From contig CBFIDK010000004.1 of NCBI GenBank assembly GCA_965661345.1, forward strand, positions 62,001-126,000: DNA of 64,000 bases, in the 5' to 3' direction. Both the position numbers and the translations under genes were made by a program. Positions 24,916 through 34,670 of the stretch are shown piece after piece. The first letter of the stretch is position 1; the number at the start of each line of letters is the position of its first letter. The notes under the pieces were generated by a model, which saw nothing but the letters and a program-made list of their open reading frames with translations, searched no databases and was not told the origin of the DNA. Source of the stretch: GCA-2862585 sp965661345. Its GTDB lineage: Bacteria; Bacteroidota; Bacteroidia; Flavobacteriales; UBA7312.

Positions 24916-27900
24916 ATGAATAAAATAGTATTAATAGTTTTAGCAGGTATTTCTTCATTAACTTTACTTGCAAAAGAAAACGTAGGAAACACTTCTACTT
25001 CAAACTCACAGTCTAGTTTAGCTAGAGTTGCTTCAGATTGTACGCCATCCCAAGCCAAGACGGATTTGAACATCAACAATGTTCGTACGACTATAATGGG
25101 AGCTGCCGATATGTGGTGGAACTTAAGTGATGCTAGGTATGAAATCCCTAAAAACAGTAATAAGCATTCAATGTTTGCCGGTGCATTGTGGATTGCAGGT
25201 ATTGATGCGGGTGAGCAATTAAAGGCTGCTGCCATGACTTACCGCCAGACGGGTAATGACTTCTGGACGGGACCTCTTGATCCTTCTGGAGAAATTGACG
25301 CACAGACTTGTGACGAATACGACAAGCACTTTGCAGTAACAAGACAAGAAGTTGATGAATTCATTGCATGGTTCAACGATAACGATGCTTATCCTGACTA
25401 TTCTATTCCATTATCTATTCTTAACTGGCCAGGTAATGGGGTTGACGGAGATTACCAATTTTTAGCACCGTACTATGACGCTAATGACGATGGTGAATAC
25501 AATGCTAACGACGGTGATTATCCCAAATACGATATTGAAGGAAATTTAGACTGTAATACTGATGACTTAATTTACGGTGACCAAACCTTATATTGGGTTT
25601 TTAACGACAAAGGAAACATTCACTCTGAAACGGGTGCTGACCCTATTGGTTTAGAAATTAGAGCGCAAGCTTTTGCTTTTGCTACTAATGATGAAATCAA
25701 TAACATGACTTTCTACAATTATAAAATTATTAACAGAGCAACCATTCAGTTGAAAGACGCCTATTTCGGACAATGGGTAGACCCAGATTTAGGTAAATAC
25801 GATGACGACTACGTTGGTTGTGATGTAGCTCGAGGGTTCGGATACTGCTACAATGGTGATGATGTTGATGAGGGTGCTACAGGTTATGGGGCAACTCCTC
25901 CTGCTATTGGTGTTGACTTTTTTCAAGGGCCACTAGCGGACTTGAATGATGGCATTGATAATGACCGTGACAGTATTATTGACGAACCAGGTGAGCAAGC
26001 CATCATGTCGCGTTTTGTGTACTATAACAATGACTTTACAAACCAAGGTAACCCTGAAAACGGACAGCATATCTACAATTATCTAATCGGTAAGTGGAAA
26101 AATGGTCTTGAAATTACATACGGAGGAGATGGTGTTAACGGATCTACTCCAGCAAAATTCATGTTCCCTGGTGATACTGATCCATACGGATGGGGTACTG
26201 ACGGTATAATCACTTCAGATTCATGGGATTCTCCTGATGGTTGGACTGAAAAAACTGAAGGTAATACTCCTGCAGATAGACGATTTGTTCAGTCTGCTGG
26301 ACCATTTACGCTTGAACCGGGTGCTGTAAATAGAATTACAACTGGTGTAGTTTGGGCTAGAGCTACCTCTGGAGATAACTTAGCATCGGTTGATTTAATT
26401 AGACTTGCAGATGATAAGGCACAAGCATTGTTTGATAACTGCTTCAAAGTATTGAATGGCCCAGATGCACCAGACATTGAGATTGTTGAGCTAGACAGAG
26501 AGTTAGTACTTAATTTATCTAATGGACCTACTTCAAATAATTTCTTAGAAAGTTATATTGAGTTTGACCCATTAATTATATCTCCAGAAGGTGAAACATG
26601 GGATCCATTCTACAGGTTCCAAGGATACCAATTGTATCAGTTAAGTTCAGCTTCAGTTAGTGTTACTGACCTAGATAATCCTGATTTAGCGCGATTAGTA
26701 TTCCAATCTGATATTAAAGATTCAGTAGAAAATCTTGTTAACTACAACTTTGATGTTTCTATTGGTGCCAACGTGCCTAGCCTAGAAGTATCTGGATCGA
26801 ATCTTGGTATTACAAATTCAATTCAAATTACTGAAGACCAATTTGCTACTGGTAATAAAGACCTTGTAAACAACCAGACTTATTATTTTATGGGTGTTGC
26901 TTACGGCTATAATAATTACAAGGATTATGATCCAACAAGTATAAATAACTTAGACGGACAGCAAAAACCTTACAAGGCTGGTCGTAAAAACATTAAGGTA
27001 TATTCTGCTATTCCTCACAAACCTTTTACTACTGTATTGAATGCAGAGGTTGGCGATGGAATCGAAGTTACTAAGATCTATGGTGCTGGTAACGGAGGTT
27101 TTGAACTTCAATTAACTGAAGAAACAGAAAACGAGATTTTAAGCTCATCAAATCATATTTCTGAAGAGCCGATGTATGAGGCTAATTTAGGTCCAGTTGA
27201 TTTAAAAGTCATTGACCCTCGATACTTAACTCAATCTGATTTTGCGTTAAAAATGTATGGAGAGGTGTACAATGCCTCTATTTCAGATCCAAGACATATC
27301 GTTTTAAACGAGGCTAGATCTAAATGGGAATTGGTGAATTTAACGACTTCAGAAAGTGTTGTTTCAGATGCCAACATTAGTTATGGTAATCAGCAATTAT
27401 TCTCAAACTTTGGATTTTCTGTTGAGGTAGAGCAAAAAAATCCTTCAGCTTGGGACTATGAAAGTAATACTGCTGATTACGAAGAAAATAATGGTTTTAT
27501 CTCGTCTTCAATTGAATTTGCAGATGAGTATAACCCATGGCTAACGGGTGTTCGTGATGTCGATGAAGAAGATGGAGAAACATCACTAACCAATACGTAT
27601 TTATGGGGTAGAAACTGGATTCATGCTGGATCATTTGCAACAGCAGGAACCAATGTATTTAATGATATTGAAGGTGATCCTGATGGAGTTTTTGAAGATG
27701 TTGTTAATGGTACTTGGGCGCCGTACCGATTAGTGTCTTACTACAAAGATGGTCCTGGCTATGATAATACTTCTGATTTTGATGACTCTCATCCTCAATC
27801 ACAAACTGGTAATAGATTACGTGCTTTACAAAGTGTTAAGGTAGTCTTTACTAGCGATAAATCTAAATGGTCTAGATGTGTGGTTTTAGAATCGCAAGAT

Positions 27901-29025
27901 GATCCTTTGTTTTCAGAAGGAGGAGTTGCCAAGTTGGATTTAAGAGCAGGAGAATCTGTTAACAAAGAAGGTATTTCTGATGGTACAGGAACTGGTATGG
28001 GATGGTTCCCTGGTTATGCCATTAATAAAGAAACTGGTGAACGTTTGAATATTATGTTTGCTGAGGATTCGTGGTTGTCATCTGACAATGGTAACGACAT
28101 GATTTGGAATCCAACTTCTAGAGTTCAAACTCAAGTGCCAACTTGGGCAAATGGAAGTTATTTCTTAGGAGGTAAGCATTTCGTTTACGTACATTCTTCA
28201 GTATATGACGAGTGCGAAGAAGCCGCAATTGCTTTAACTTCAAACGTTAACACCAAGCGACAATTCTTCCAAAATATGATGTGGGTTACTGTTCCTTTAT
28301 TGAGCGAAGGATACGATTTATTATCATCTGATGTATCTGTTAACATTGATGTTTCAAGAGAATACAGAGAATTGAATGATGTAGACGAAACAGTTTATAC
28401 AGACAATTTTTCAATTTCTACAACTGCTACTTCATTAAAAGAGTATTTAAGTAATTATGATCAATTGTATGCTTACGAAATCACGTCAATTTCTGCTTCT
28501 GATTCAGTAAAAGTAAATGACGAATGGAGGCAATCTAACGCTCTTGGTGACATTTATTATGTCGATAAAGTAAGTGGTGGTACTCAGTCCACTCCTGTTA
28601 CTTTGAATGTGAGTTACAAGAAAGTAAACTATCCAAATTATCGTTTCTCAACTACTGGTATAGCACCAACGATTTTGACGGATGAAAGTCAAGTAGACTC
28701 AGTAATGGATTTAATAAATGTAGTACCTAATCCATATTATGCTTACTCTACTTATGAGGGAACTCAACTTGATTCAAGAGTTCGATTAACTAATTTACCT
28801 GGACAATGTGTAATATCTATCTACAGTTTAGATGGTTCCTTGGTAAAAAAGCTAAATAAAGATAGTGAAGGCTCAGCAATTATTGATTGGGACTTGAAGA
28901 ATCAAAAAGGTATTCCTATTTCGAGTGGAGCATACATCATTAATGTAAGTGTTCCTAGCTTAGGTAAAGAAAAGAATTTAAAATGGTTTGGTGTATTACG
29001 TCCAGTTGACCTAGACACCTTTTAA
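24916..29025 (+). CDS. Giant secreted protein with T9SS-type C-terminal domain, partner of the TonB receptor
   Basis: Exported protein of 1369 residues: signal peptide (about 1-19), long Asp-rich body and a C-terminal FlgD/T9SS type A-like Ig domain (about 1280-1369) opening VVPNPYYAYSTYEGTQLD and continuing SIYSLDGSLVKKL. Calcium-loop-like acidic stretches include DANDDGEYNANDGDYPK (about 193) and NDGIDNDRDSIIDEP (about 350). There is no recognisable enzyme domain. It lies 17 nt after the receptor and 12 nt before the PorV-family gene. I recall similar uncharacterised proteins across Bacteroidota and relatives. Surface anchoring through T9SS is inferred. Confidence 0.83.
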   Translation: MNKIVLIVLAGISSLTLLAKENVGNTSTSNSQSSLARVASDCTPSQAKTDLNINNVRTTIMGAADMWWNLSDARYEIPKNSNKHSMFAGALWIAGIDAGEQLKAAAMTYRQTGNDFWTGPLDPSGEIDAQTCDEYDKHFAVTRQEVDEFIAWFNDNDAYPDYSIPLSILNWPGNGVDGDYQFLAPYYDANDDGEYNANDGDYPKYDIEGNLDCNTDDLIYGDQTLYWVFNDKGNIHSETGADPIGLEIRAQAFAFATNDEINNMTFYNYKIINRATIQLKDAYFGQWVDPDLGKYDDDYVGCDVARGFGYCYNGDDVDEGATGYGATPPAIGVDFFQGPLADLNDGIDNDRDSIIDEPGEQAIMSRFVYYNNDFTNQGNPENGQHIYNYLIGKWKNGLEITYGGDGVNGSTPAKFMFPGDTDPYGWGTDGIITSDSWDSPDGWTEKTEGNTPADRRFVQSAGPFTLEPGAVNRITTGVVWARATSGDNLASVDLIRLADDKAQALFDNCFKVLNGPDAPDIEIVELDRELVLNLSNGPTSNNFLESYIEFDPLIISPEGETWDPFYRFQGYQLYQLSSASVSVTDLDNPDLARLVFQSDIKDSVENLVNYNFDVSIGANVPSLEVSGSNLGITNSIQITEDQFATGNKDLVNNQTYYFMGVAYGYNNYKDYDPTSINNLDGQQKPYKAGRKNIKVYSAIPHKPFTTVLNAEVGDGIEVTKIYGAGNGGFELQLTEETENEILSSSNHISEEPMYEANLGPVDLKVIDPRYLTQSDFALKMYGEVYNASISDPRHIVLNEARSKWELVNLTTSESVVSDANISYGNQQLFSNFGFSVEVEQKNPSAWDYESNTADYEENNGFISSSIEFADEYNPWLTGVRDVDEEDGETSLTNTYLWGRNWIHAGSFATAGTNVFNDIEGDPDGVFEDVVNGTWAPYRLVSYYKDGPGYDNTSDFDDSHPQSQTGNRLRALQSVKVVFTSDKSKWSRCVVLESQDDPLFSEGGVAKLDLRAGESVNKEGISDGTGTGMGWFPGYAINKETGERLNIMFAEDSWLSSDNGNDMIWNPTSRVQTQVPTWANGSYFLGGKHFVYVHSSVYDECEEAAIALTSNVNTKRQFFQNMMWVTVPLLSEGYDLLSSDVSVNIDVSREYRELNDVDETVYTDNFSISTTATSLKEYLSNYDQLYAYEITSISASDSVKVNDEWRQSNALGDIYYVDKVSGGTQSTPVTLNVSYKKVNYPNYRFSTTGIAPTILTDESQVDSVMDLINVVPNPYYAYSTYEGTQLDSRVRLTNLPGQCVISIYSLDGSLVKKLNKDSEGSAIIDWDLKNQKGIPISSGAYIINVSVPSLGKEKNLKWFGVLRPVDLDTF

Positions 29026-29037
29026 TATTTATACTGT

Positions 29038-30075
29038 ATGAAAATGATACAATCGCTTAAACATTTTGGGATTATACTATTTGCATGTTTTTTAACGACA
29101 AACTTATCCGCGGGTAACCCTGACCGTGTGGGCTCTGCAGGTGCAAGTCAGTTGTTAATTAATCCTTGGGCAAGGTCTTCTGGTTGGGGAGGTGCTAATA
29201 TCGCTTCAGTAAATGGATTAGAATCAATCTATGGTAACGTAGCTGGTTTAGCCTTTACTGAAAAGACTGAGTTGATTTTTTCCAGAACTTCTTGGATAGC
29301 TGATATTCCTATTAACTCATTTGGTTTTTCACAACGTTTGAATGAAACTTCAGTCTTGGCTTTAGCAATTACTTCTATTTCCATTGCAGATATTGATAGA
29401 ACTACGGAATTACTACCTGACGGTGGTTTGGGAACATATTCCATTTCAAATACAAATATTAATCTTGCGTATTCAAAAGCATTCTCTAACAGTATTTTCG
29501 GAGGTTTTGTTTTCAAATCTATAGTTGAAGGTACTTCAGAAGTTACGGCAGGCGGTATTGCTCTAGATGCAGGTATCCAATACGTTACAGGAAATAATGA
29601 GCATATCAAATTTGGTATTGCTTTGAAAAATGTTGGACCAACAATGGTGTTTGATGGCGATGGAATTTCATTCAGAGGAAATGCGCCAGACAGTGAGTAT
29701 TCTATGACGCTTGAACAGCGTACAGATGCATTTGAATTACCATCATTATTAAATATTGGACTATCTTATGATTTGCAGTTATTGCCTGAAAATCACAGAT
29801 TAACTACAGCAGGTACATTTACCTCTAATTCATTCAAGAACGATCAATATAGATTAGGACTTGAGTATTCATTCAAAGAATTAGTAATGATAAGAGGTGG
29901 CTATGTATATGAAAATGAAATCGCTGATGGTAGTGTTGACTTAACCGGTCTAACAGCAGGTTTTACAGTTGAATTGCCTTTATCTGGCGAAACAACTTTT
30001 GGTATCGATTATTCAATGAGACCATCTGAACACTTTGGTTTATTAAATACCATAGGCGTTCGTATAGACCTATAA
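29038..30075 (+). CDS. PorV/PorQ-family outer-membrane protein
   Basis: Predicted 14-strand FadL-like barrel of 345 residues, with a signal peptide of about 24 residues. The family N-terminus is AGASQLLINPWARSSGWGGA (about 33-52), then EASIYGNVAG-like ESIYGNVAGLAF, and the final strand ends FGLLNTIGVRIDL. PorV carries T9SS cargo to the attachment complex, and PorQ belongs to the family. Here the gene directly follows a T9SS-type cargo gene, so it may be a dedicated shuttle for it. Orthology to housekeeping PorV is not claimed. Confidence 0.85.
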   Translation: MKMIQSLKHFGIILFACFLTTNLSAGNPDRVGSAGASQLLINPWARSSGWGGANIASVNGLESIYGNVAGLAFTEKTELIFSRTSWIADIPINSFGFSQRLNETSVLALAITSISIADIDRTTELLPDGGLGTYSISNTNINLAYSKAFSNSIFGGFVFKSIVEGTSEVTAGGIALDAGIQYVTGNNEHIKFGIALKNVGPTMVFDGDGISFRGNAPDSEYSMTLEQRTDAFELPSLLNIGLSYDLQLLPENHRLTTAGTFTSNSFKNDQYRLGLEYSFKELVMIRGGYVYENEIADGSVDLTGLTAGFTVELPLSGETTFGIDYSMRPSEHFGLLNTIGVRIDL

Positions 30076-30102
30076 AGAAAATAAATTTTATAATTTAGTA
30101 AG

Positions 30103-30143
30103 AAGAGAAGGCTTTTAAAGTCTTCTCTTTTGACTTTTTTAAT
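30103..30143 (+). terminator. Terminator after the receptor-cargo-PorV operon
   Basis: The hairpin AAGAGAAG...CTTCTCTT (30103-30110 with 30122-30129), extendable by GCTT/AAGT with one G-T pair, is followed by TTTTGACTTTTTT. Confidence 0.75.
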
Positions 30144-30154
30144 TACATATAATT

Positions 30155-30628
30155 ATGTCAGATATTGTATATTATACAGAAGAAGGGTTGGAGAAACTAA
30201 GAAAAGAATTAGATTATCTTAAGACAACCGAACGAAGTAATATTGCTCGACAAATATCAGAAGCAAGAGATAAAGGAGATTTATCTGAAAATGCCGAATA
30301 TGATGCTGCTAAAGAGGCTCAAGGCCTTCTGGAAGCAAAAATTGCAAAGATGGAATCGGATTTTTCTAAGGCTAGAATTTTAGATGAATCCCAAATTGAC
30401 ACCTCTAAGGTGCTTATCATGTCAAAGGTAACCATCAAAAATGTTTTAAACTCCATGACGATGACTTATGTTATTGTTCCTGAAAGTGAAGCAGATTTAA
30501 AAGCAAAGAAAATATCCATCAGTTCACCTATTGCTAAAGGCTTATTAGGCAAAGAAGTAGGTGATATTGCGGAAATTCAAGTTCCAAACGGATTAATGAA
30601 ATTTGAAATAATAGAAATATCTAGATAG
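30155..30628 (+). CDS. greA: Transcription elongation factor GreA
   Basis: Rescues backtracked RNA polymerase by stimulating transcript cleavage. The N-terminal coiled coil carries the acidic tip GDLSENAEYDAAKEAQG (about 42-58), with the catalytic Asp and Glu. The C-terminal FKBP-like domain follows (about 80-157; SPIAKGLLGKEVGD). At 157 residues it has the usual length. Its TAG stop overlaps the GTG start of the HIT gene (TAGTG). Confidence 0.97.
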   Translation: MSDIVYYTEEGLEKLRKELDYLKTTERSNIARQISEARDKGDLSENAEYDAAKEAQGLLEAKIAKMESDFSKARILDESQIDTSKVLIMSKVTIKNVLNSMTMTYVIVPESEADLKAKKISISSPIAKGLLGKEVGDIAEIQVPNGLMKFEIIEISR

Positions 30629-31026
30629 TGTCTACTATATTTTCTAAAATAATTAGTGGAGAGATACCCTCGTACAAAGTTGCAGAGGATGAACATTTTC
30701 TTGCTTTTTTGGATATATTTCCATTATCAAAAGGGCATACTCTTGTTATTCCGAAAGTCGAAACGGACTATATTTTTGATATTGAAAGTGAGCAATACGC
30801 TAACCTTTGGAAGTTTGCTCAAAAGATAGCAAAGGCACAAAAAAAAGTTGTTGATTGCGAGCGAATCGGAGTTGCAGTAATTGGTTTAGAAGTAGCTCAT
30901 GCTCATATTCACTTAATTCCAATTAATGGAGTTGAGGATATTAATTTTTCAAGAGAAAAAATGACCTTCACGAAAAGTGAGTTTGAAGAAGTAGCAAAAT
31001 CTATTTCTGAAAAAGTTCTACTTTAA
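30628..31026 (+). CDS. HIT-family nucleotide hydrolase/transferase
   Basis: Small histidine-triad protein of 132 residues. The triad is HAHIHLIPI (about 91-99), and the N-terminus FSKIISGEIPSYKV is typical of the HinT/Hit branch, which hydrolyses nucleoside phosphoramidates and similar compounds. It starts with GTG, sharing a G with the greA stop. The family's QxxxH variants are not involved. Its last 9 bases overlap the end of the convergent ruvC gene. Confidence 0.93.
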   Translation: MSTIFSKIISGEIPSYKVAEDEHFLAFLDIFPLSKGHTLVIPKVETDYIFDIESEQYANLWKFAQKIAKAQKKVVDCERIGVAVIGLEVAHAHIHLIPINGVEDINFSREKMTFTKSEFEEVAKSISEKVLL

Positions 31027-31575
31027 CCGTCCTGGATTGTCCTTTAGGAATGAAGACCAATTAGTATAAGATTTCCCCTGACTGATTTTATCGTTTTGAA
31101 AATAATGACAGACGGCAGCCGCTAAGCCATCGGAAGCATCCAAGTGCTTAGGCATTTCTTTAATCTTTAGTAAACTCTTTAGCATGGCGGCTACTTGCTC
31201 TTTTGAGGCTGTTCCTTGCCCAGTTATTGACATCTTAATTTTTTTAGGTGCGTACTCGTAGATAGGAATATTTCTATACAATCCTGCTGCCATAGCTACA
31301 CCCTGTGCACGTCCTAATTTTAACATTGATTGTACATTTTTGCCAAAGAAAGGTGCTTCCAAAGCCATCTCATCCGCATTGTACTCATCTATTAACACTA
31401 AAGTTCGCTCAAATATTCGCTTTAACTTATCAGCATGACTGCCTAATTTTGATAAGTGTATTACTCCCATTGTCAGCATTTCCATTTGATTGCCTTTAAT
31501 ATGAATAAGTCCATACCCCATAATTGTAGTACCAGGGTCAATACCTAAAATAATTCGGTCAGTTTTACTTTTCAA
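31018..31575 (-). CDS. ruvC: Holliday junction resolvase RuvC
   Basis: Endonuclease that resolves recombination intermediates. Acidic catalytic residues lie in ILGIDPGTT (N-terminus), ALEAPFFGKN and HLDASDGLAAAVCH. The frame runs up to a TTG at 31608, but no ATG is present. The internal TTG at 31575 gives (M)KSKTDRIILGIDPG, the usual RuvC N-terminus, and was chosen (185 residues). That leaves only 19 nt to the divergent flippase start, so each gene's promoter must lie at least partly in the other's coding sequence. The upstream TTG would overlap the flippase start. Confidence 0.92.
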   Translation of the reverse strand: MKSKTDRIILGIDPGTTIMGYGLIHIKGNQMEMLTMGVIHLSKLGSHADKLKRIFERTLVLIDEYNADEMALEAPFFGKNVQSMLKLGRAQGVAMAAGLYRNIPIYEYAPKKIKMSITGQGTASKEQVAAMLKSLLKIKEMPKHLDASDGLAAAVCHYFQNDKISQGKSYTNWSSFLKDNPGRLK

Positions 31576-31594
31576 TTTTGTAATATTGTTGAAT

Positions 31595-32566
31595 ATGCAA
31601 AGTAGCAAAAAAATTAGTGTGTTGATTAAACTTTTAGTAGTTGGTTTAGCCTTTTGGTTTTTATATCAAAAGGTTTTCGCTAATGAGAGTTACTTAGATA
31701 TAAAAGAGCAGTTTTTATATATTTTGAATAAAGACAGTTACTTTAATTTAATTGTAGTCGTCCTTTTAATGCTCTTTAATTGGTCCATAGATGCATTAAA
31801 GTGGCAGTTTCTTATTGTTAAATTAGAAAAAGTTAGTTTTTGGTTATCCTTAAAAGCTGTTTTTTTAGGAATTACGGTTTCCATGTTTACGCCAAACAGA
31901 ATAGGAGAGTTTGGAGGCAGAGTTTTGTGCTTAAGTTACGCTAATAGAATCAAGGCTATTTTAGTTACCATCTTTGGAAATCTTACTCAACTTGTAGCAA
32001 CAATAATTTTTGGATTATTAGCCCTAACGTATTTTACACAATCTTACACCTTGCCAGTGTTTACAGAAGTTTTTGAAAATTCAATTCTAATTTTCGGACT
32101 GTCAGTGCTTATTATTTGTTTATTGTTTTACGTGTTATTAAATATTTCCAAACTGTCGGTGATACTTTCTAAATGGAAGTTTTTTAAAAAATATGAGGAT
32201 TATTGGTCGGTCTTTTCTGAATATTCAAAATCGGAAATACTAATTGTATTGTTGGCGAGTATGTCTCGCTATTTGGTTTACTCCTTTCAATTTTATTTGC
32301 TGATTAAATTTGTGAACATAGACGTTACATTCTTACAGTCTTTGACCATGAGTGCATTAACTTTTTTGAGTATGTCTGTAATACCCACAATAGCCTTAAC
32401 TGAAATTGGCGTGAGAGGTTCTGTGGCTATATATTTCTTTGGATTTCTTTCAGAAAATGTGATTGGTATTATTACCGCGGCCTTCACTTTATGGATAATC
32501 AATTTAGTTATTCCAGCAATTATTGGAACTTTCTTTGTTTACCAGCTCAAATTCTTTAGAAAATGA
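31595..32566 (+). CDS. Flippase-like integral membrane protein (LPG synthase TM family)
   Basis: Integral membrane protein of 323 residues with about eight helices, of the UPF0104/lysylphosphatidylglycerol-synthase TM family. The segment TPNRIGEFGGRVLCL (near 96) and the later LTEIGVRGSVAIYFF (near 268) are typical. Members move or modify lipid-linked sugars. Chosen start is ATG 31595; a TTG nine bases upstream is also in frame. It overlaps the following glycosyltransferase by ATGA, suggesting they act together on a lipid-linked glycan. Confidence 0.86.
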   Translation: MQSSKKISVLIKLLVVGLAFWFLYQKVFANESYLDIKEQFLYILNKDSYFNLIVVVLLMLFNWSIDALKWQFLIVKLEKVSFWLSLKAVFLGITVSMFTPNRIGEFGGRVLCLSYANRIKAILVTIFGNLTQLVATIIFGLLALTYFTQSYTLPVFTEVFENSILIFGLSVLIICLLFYVLLNISKLSVILSKWKFFKKYEDYWSVFSEYSKSEILIVLLASMSRYLVYSFQFYLLIKFVNIDVTFLQSLTMSALTFLSMSVIPTIALTEIGVRGSVAIYFFGFLSENVIGIITAAFTLWIINLVIPAIIGTFFVYQLKFFRK

Positions 32567-33624
32567 TTGCTGTACTTTCCATCATACTTTTGGTTTACCT
32601 GTTTCAGGTAAACTCGTTTTCAAAGGGGTGGTCTAAATTGCCCTCTTTTTCGCCCACACAAGATATTGAATTGACTGTGTTAATAGCTTTTAGAAATGAA
32701 GCACAGCATTTGCCCTTACTATTGTCAGATTTGGAAAATCAAAAATTCCCTTTAAATAAGGTCCAGTTTATTTTTGTAGATGATTCATCAGAGGATAATT
32801 CTTTTGAAATTGTAACATCATCTCCTTTACAGATTGAGTTATTACGTTCTCAAGGAGCGGGTAAAAAAGAGGCTATTGAATGTGGTGTTAGCAATGCTAA
32901 ACATGATATTATACTAACTTCAGATGCCGATTGTCGACTTTCTGAGGATTGGATTAGTACGATGGTTGCACCCTTTACTGAGGAAGATATTCAACTGGTT
33001 TCTGGACCAGTTGCTTATCATCAGTTAAATAGCACATTCAAAGAAATTCAAGCACTTGAGTTTATGAGTCTCATTGGTTCTGGAGCGGGCGCTATTGGTA
33101 ATAAGAAGTCATTTATGTGCAATGGAGCAAACATGGCTTTTAGAAAGTCAATGTTTTCAAATACAGAAAAGGAAATTGCATCTGGTGATGATGTGTTTTT
33201 GTTGCATCATATAAAGAAGAATAATGGAAAGATAGCGTTTGTAAAAGAGCAAAACGCTATAGTATCAACAGCACCAAAGGATTCGCTCACTGAATTTTTA
33301 AACCAGAGAAGGAGATGGGCCTCAAAAACCTCTGCCTATAAAGACTCTTCCGCTCAGTGGATTTCATTATTAGTATTTGCAACAAACTTATCGTTCTTGG
33401 TATTAGTTGCAAAAGGGTATTTTTTTGGATTAGCAGTTTTCTATGTGTTAAAATCTACTGTTGATTTTCTATTCCTAAGAAAGCTTTGTCGATTTTTTAA
33501 GTACGACATTTCTTTTTATGTGTTTTTTATTTTGCAATTGATTTATCCGTTTTATATTGTTTGGGTAGGCATTACGTCTCAAATAGGGCATTATAACTGG
33601 AAAGGAAGGGCCTACAAAAAATGA
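32563..33624 (+). CDS. Membrane-anchored family 2 glycosyltransferase
   Basis: GT-A glycosyltransferase of 353 residues with an N-terminal membrane helix, a cytosolic catalytic domain and C-terminal membrane helices (about 265-345). Visible are FVDDSSEDNS (near 73), the metal-binding SDADCRL (near 122) and the QRRRW acceptor motif (near 246). This arrangement resembles processive or lipid-linked sugar transferases. It is coupled by ATGA overlaps both to the flippase-like protein upstream and to the ABC permease downstream. Donor sugar is unknown. Confidence 0.9.
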   Translation: MIAVLSIILLVYLFQVNSFSKGWSKLPSFSPTQDIELTVLIAFRNEAQHLPLLLSDLENQKFPLNKVQFIFVDDSSEDNSFEIVTSSPLQIELLRSQGAGKKEAIECGVSNAKHDIILTSDADCRLSEDWISTMVAPFTEEDIQLVSGPVAYHQLNSTFKEIQALEFMSLIGSGAGAIGNKKSFMCNGANMAFRKSMFSNTEKEIASGDDVFLLHHIKKNNGKIAFVKEQNAIVSTAPKDSLTEFLNQRRRWASKTSAYKDSSAQWISLLVFATNLSFLVLVAKGYFFGLAVFYVLKSTVDFLFLRKLCRFFKYDISFYVFFILQLIYPFYIVWVGITSQIGHYNWKGRAYKK

Positions 33625-34670
33625 ATAGTTTATCACACATAGCCTGGCGAAAGTTCAAGAAAAATGGTCTTGGAGTTTTTGGTTTAATAACAATAAGTAT
33701 TGCATTTGTTATTAGCCTTTTAGGCTATGTTATTTTTCCAGATTCAACGCCATACTCTAATCAAATGCATTTGGAGTTATCCAAAAAAGCTCCGGGCTTT
33801 AGTACAGATTTTATCTTAGTTGAAAAAGAGGAAGTGCCTACAGTAAATTTTTTTGAAAAAATGATTTTTGGACAAGATGCTCAATTTGATGAAATTCCGA
33901 TTTCATCATATAGAGTAGTCGGTGAAACTTTAAGGTATATGCCGTTTGATAGTTCGTTTGAACAAGAGTTTCCACATAACGATTATCTTATTTCTAAGCG
34001 CACTTATTTTTTAGGAACAGATTCTTTTGGAAGGGACTTATTAAGTCGCATTTTATGTGGTACGCGTGTATCGTTATCAGTTGGTTTTATTTCGGTTTTC
34101 ATTTCTCTACTAATTGGAATAACCTTGGGTGCTGTTGCTGGTTATTTTAGGGGAAAGGTGGATGCGGCCATAATGTGGCTTGTGAATGTAGTTTGGTCTA
34201 TCCCTACATTATTAATGGTTATAGCAATCTCTTTAGCGCTTGGAAAAGGCTTTTGGCAAGTTTTTGTGGCAGTTGGACTAACGATGTGGGTCGAGGTAGC
34301 ACGTATAGTGAGGGGTGAGGTGTTAAGCGTAAGAGAGAATGAATATGTTGAGGCAGCAAAAACCTTAGGTTTTGGTCACTTTAGAATTCTTTTTAAACAT
34401 ATTTTGCCTAATGTGATGGGAGCAGTCATAGTTATTTCTGCGGCTAATTTTGCCTCGGCAATTCTTATCGAAGCGGGTTTAAGCTTTTTGGGTATAGGTG
34501 CGCAGCCACCGATGCCATCGTGGGGAACCATGATAAAAGACCACTATGCGTTTATTGTAATGGGCAAATCTTATTTGGCAGTTTTTCCCGGACTAGCAAT
34601 TATGCTATTGGTCTTATCTTTTGTATTACTAGGAAATGCTTTGCGAGACGCTTTAGATGTACGCTCTTAG
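33621..34670 (+). CDS. OppC/DppC-type ABC transporter permease
   Basis: Inner-membrane permease of the oligopeptide/nickel class. The 349 residues have an N-terminal helix and a periplasmic insert of about 95 residues. The core opens with FLGTDSFGRDLLSRILCGTR and carries the EAA loop EAAKTLGFGHFRILFKHILPN split around residue 245. The partner OppB, binding protein and ATPases are not adjacent, so the complex is encoded elsewhere. The stop overlaps the end of the convergent AtoE-type gene by 4 nt. Confidence 0.92.
   Translation: MNSLSHIAWRKFKKNGLGVFGLITISIAFVISLLGYVIFPDSTPYSNQMHLELSKKAPGFSTDFILVEKEEVPTVNFFEKMIFGQDAQFDEIPISSYRVVGETLRYMPFDSSFEQEFPHNDYLISKRTYFLGTDSFGRDLLSRILCGTRVSLSVGFISVFISLLIGITLGAVAGYFRGKVDAAIMWLVNVVWSIPTLLMVIAISLALGKGFWQVFVAVGLTMWVEVARIVRGEVLSVRENEYVEAAKTLGFGHFRILFKHILPNVMGAVIVISAANFASAILIEAGLSFLGIGAQPPMPSWGTMIKDHYAFIVMGKSYLAVFPGLAIMLLVLSFVLLGNALRDALDVRS

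Noticed and set aside
24900..25235. Minus-strand open frame of 111 codons
   Set aside because: It is antisense to the start of the giant secreted protein and shows no motif.
29229..29609. Minus-strand open frame of 126 codons
   Set aside because: Shadow of the PorV-family gene, which has a signal peptide and family N-terminus on the plus strand.
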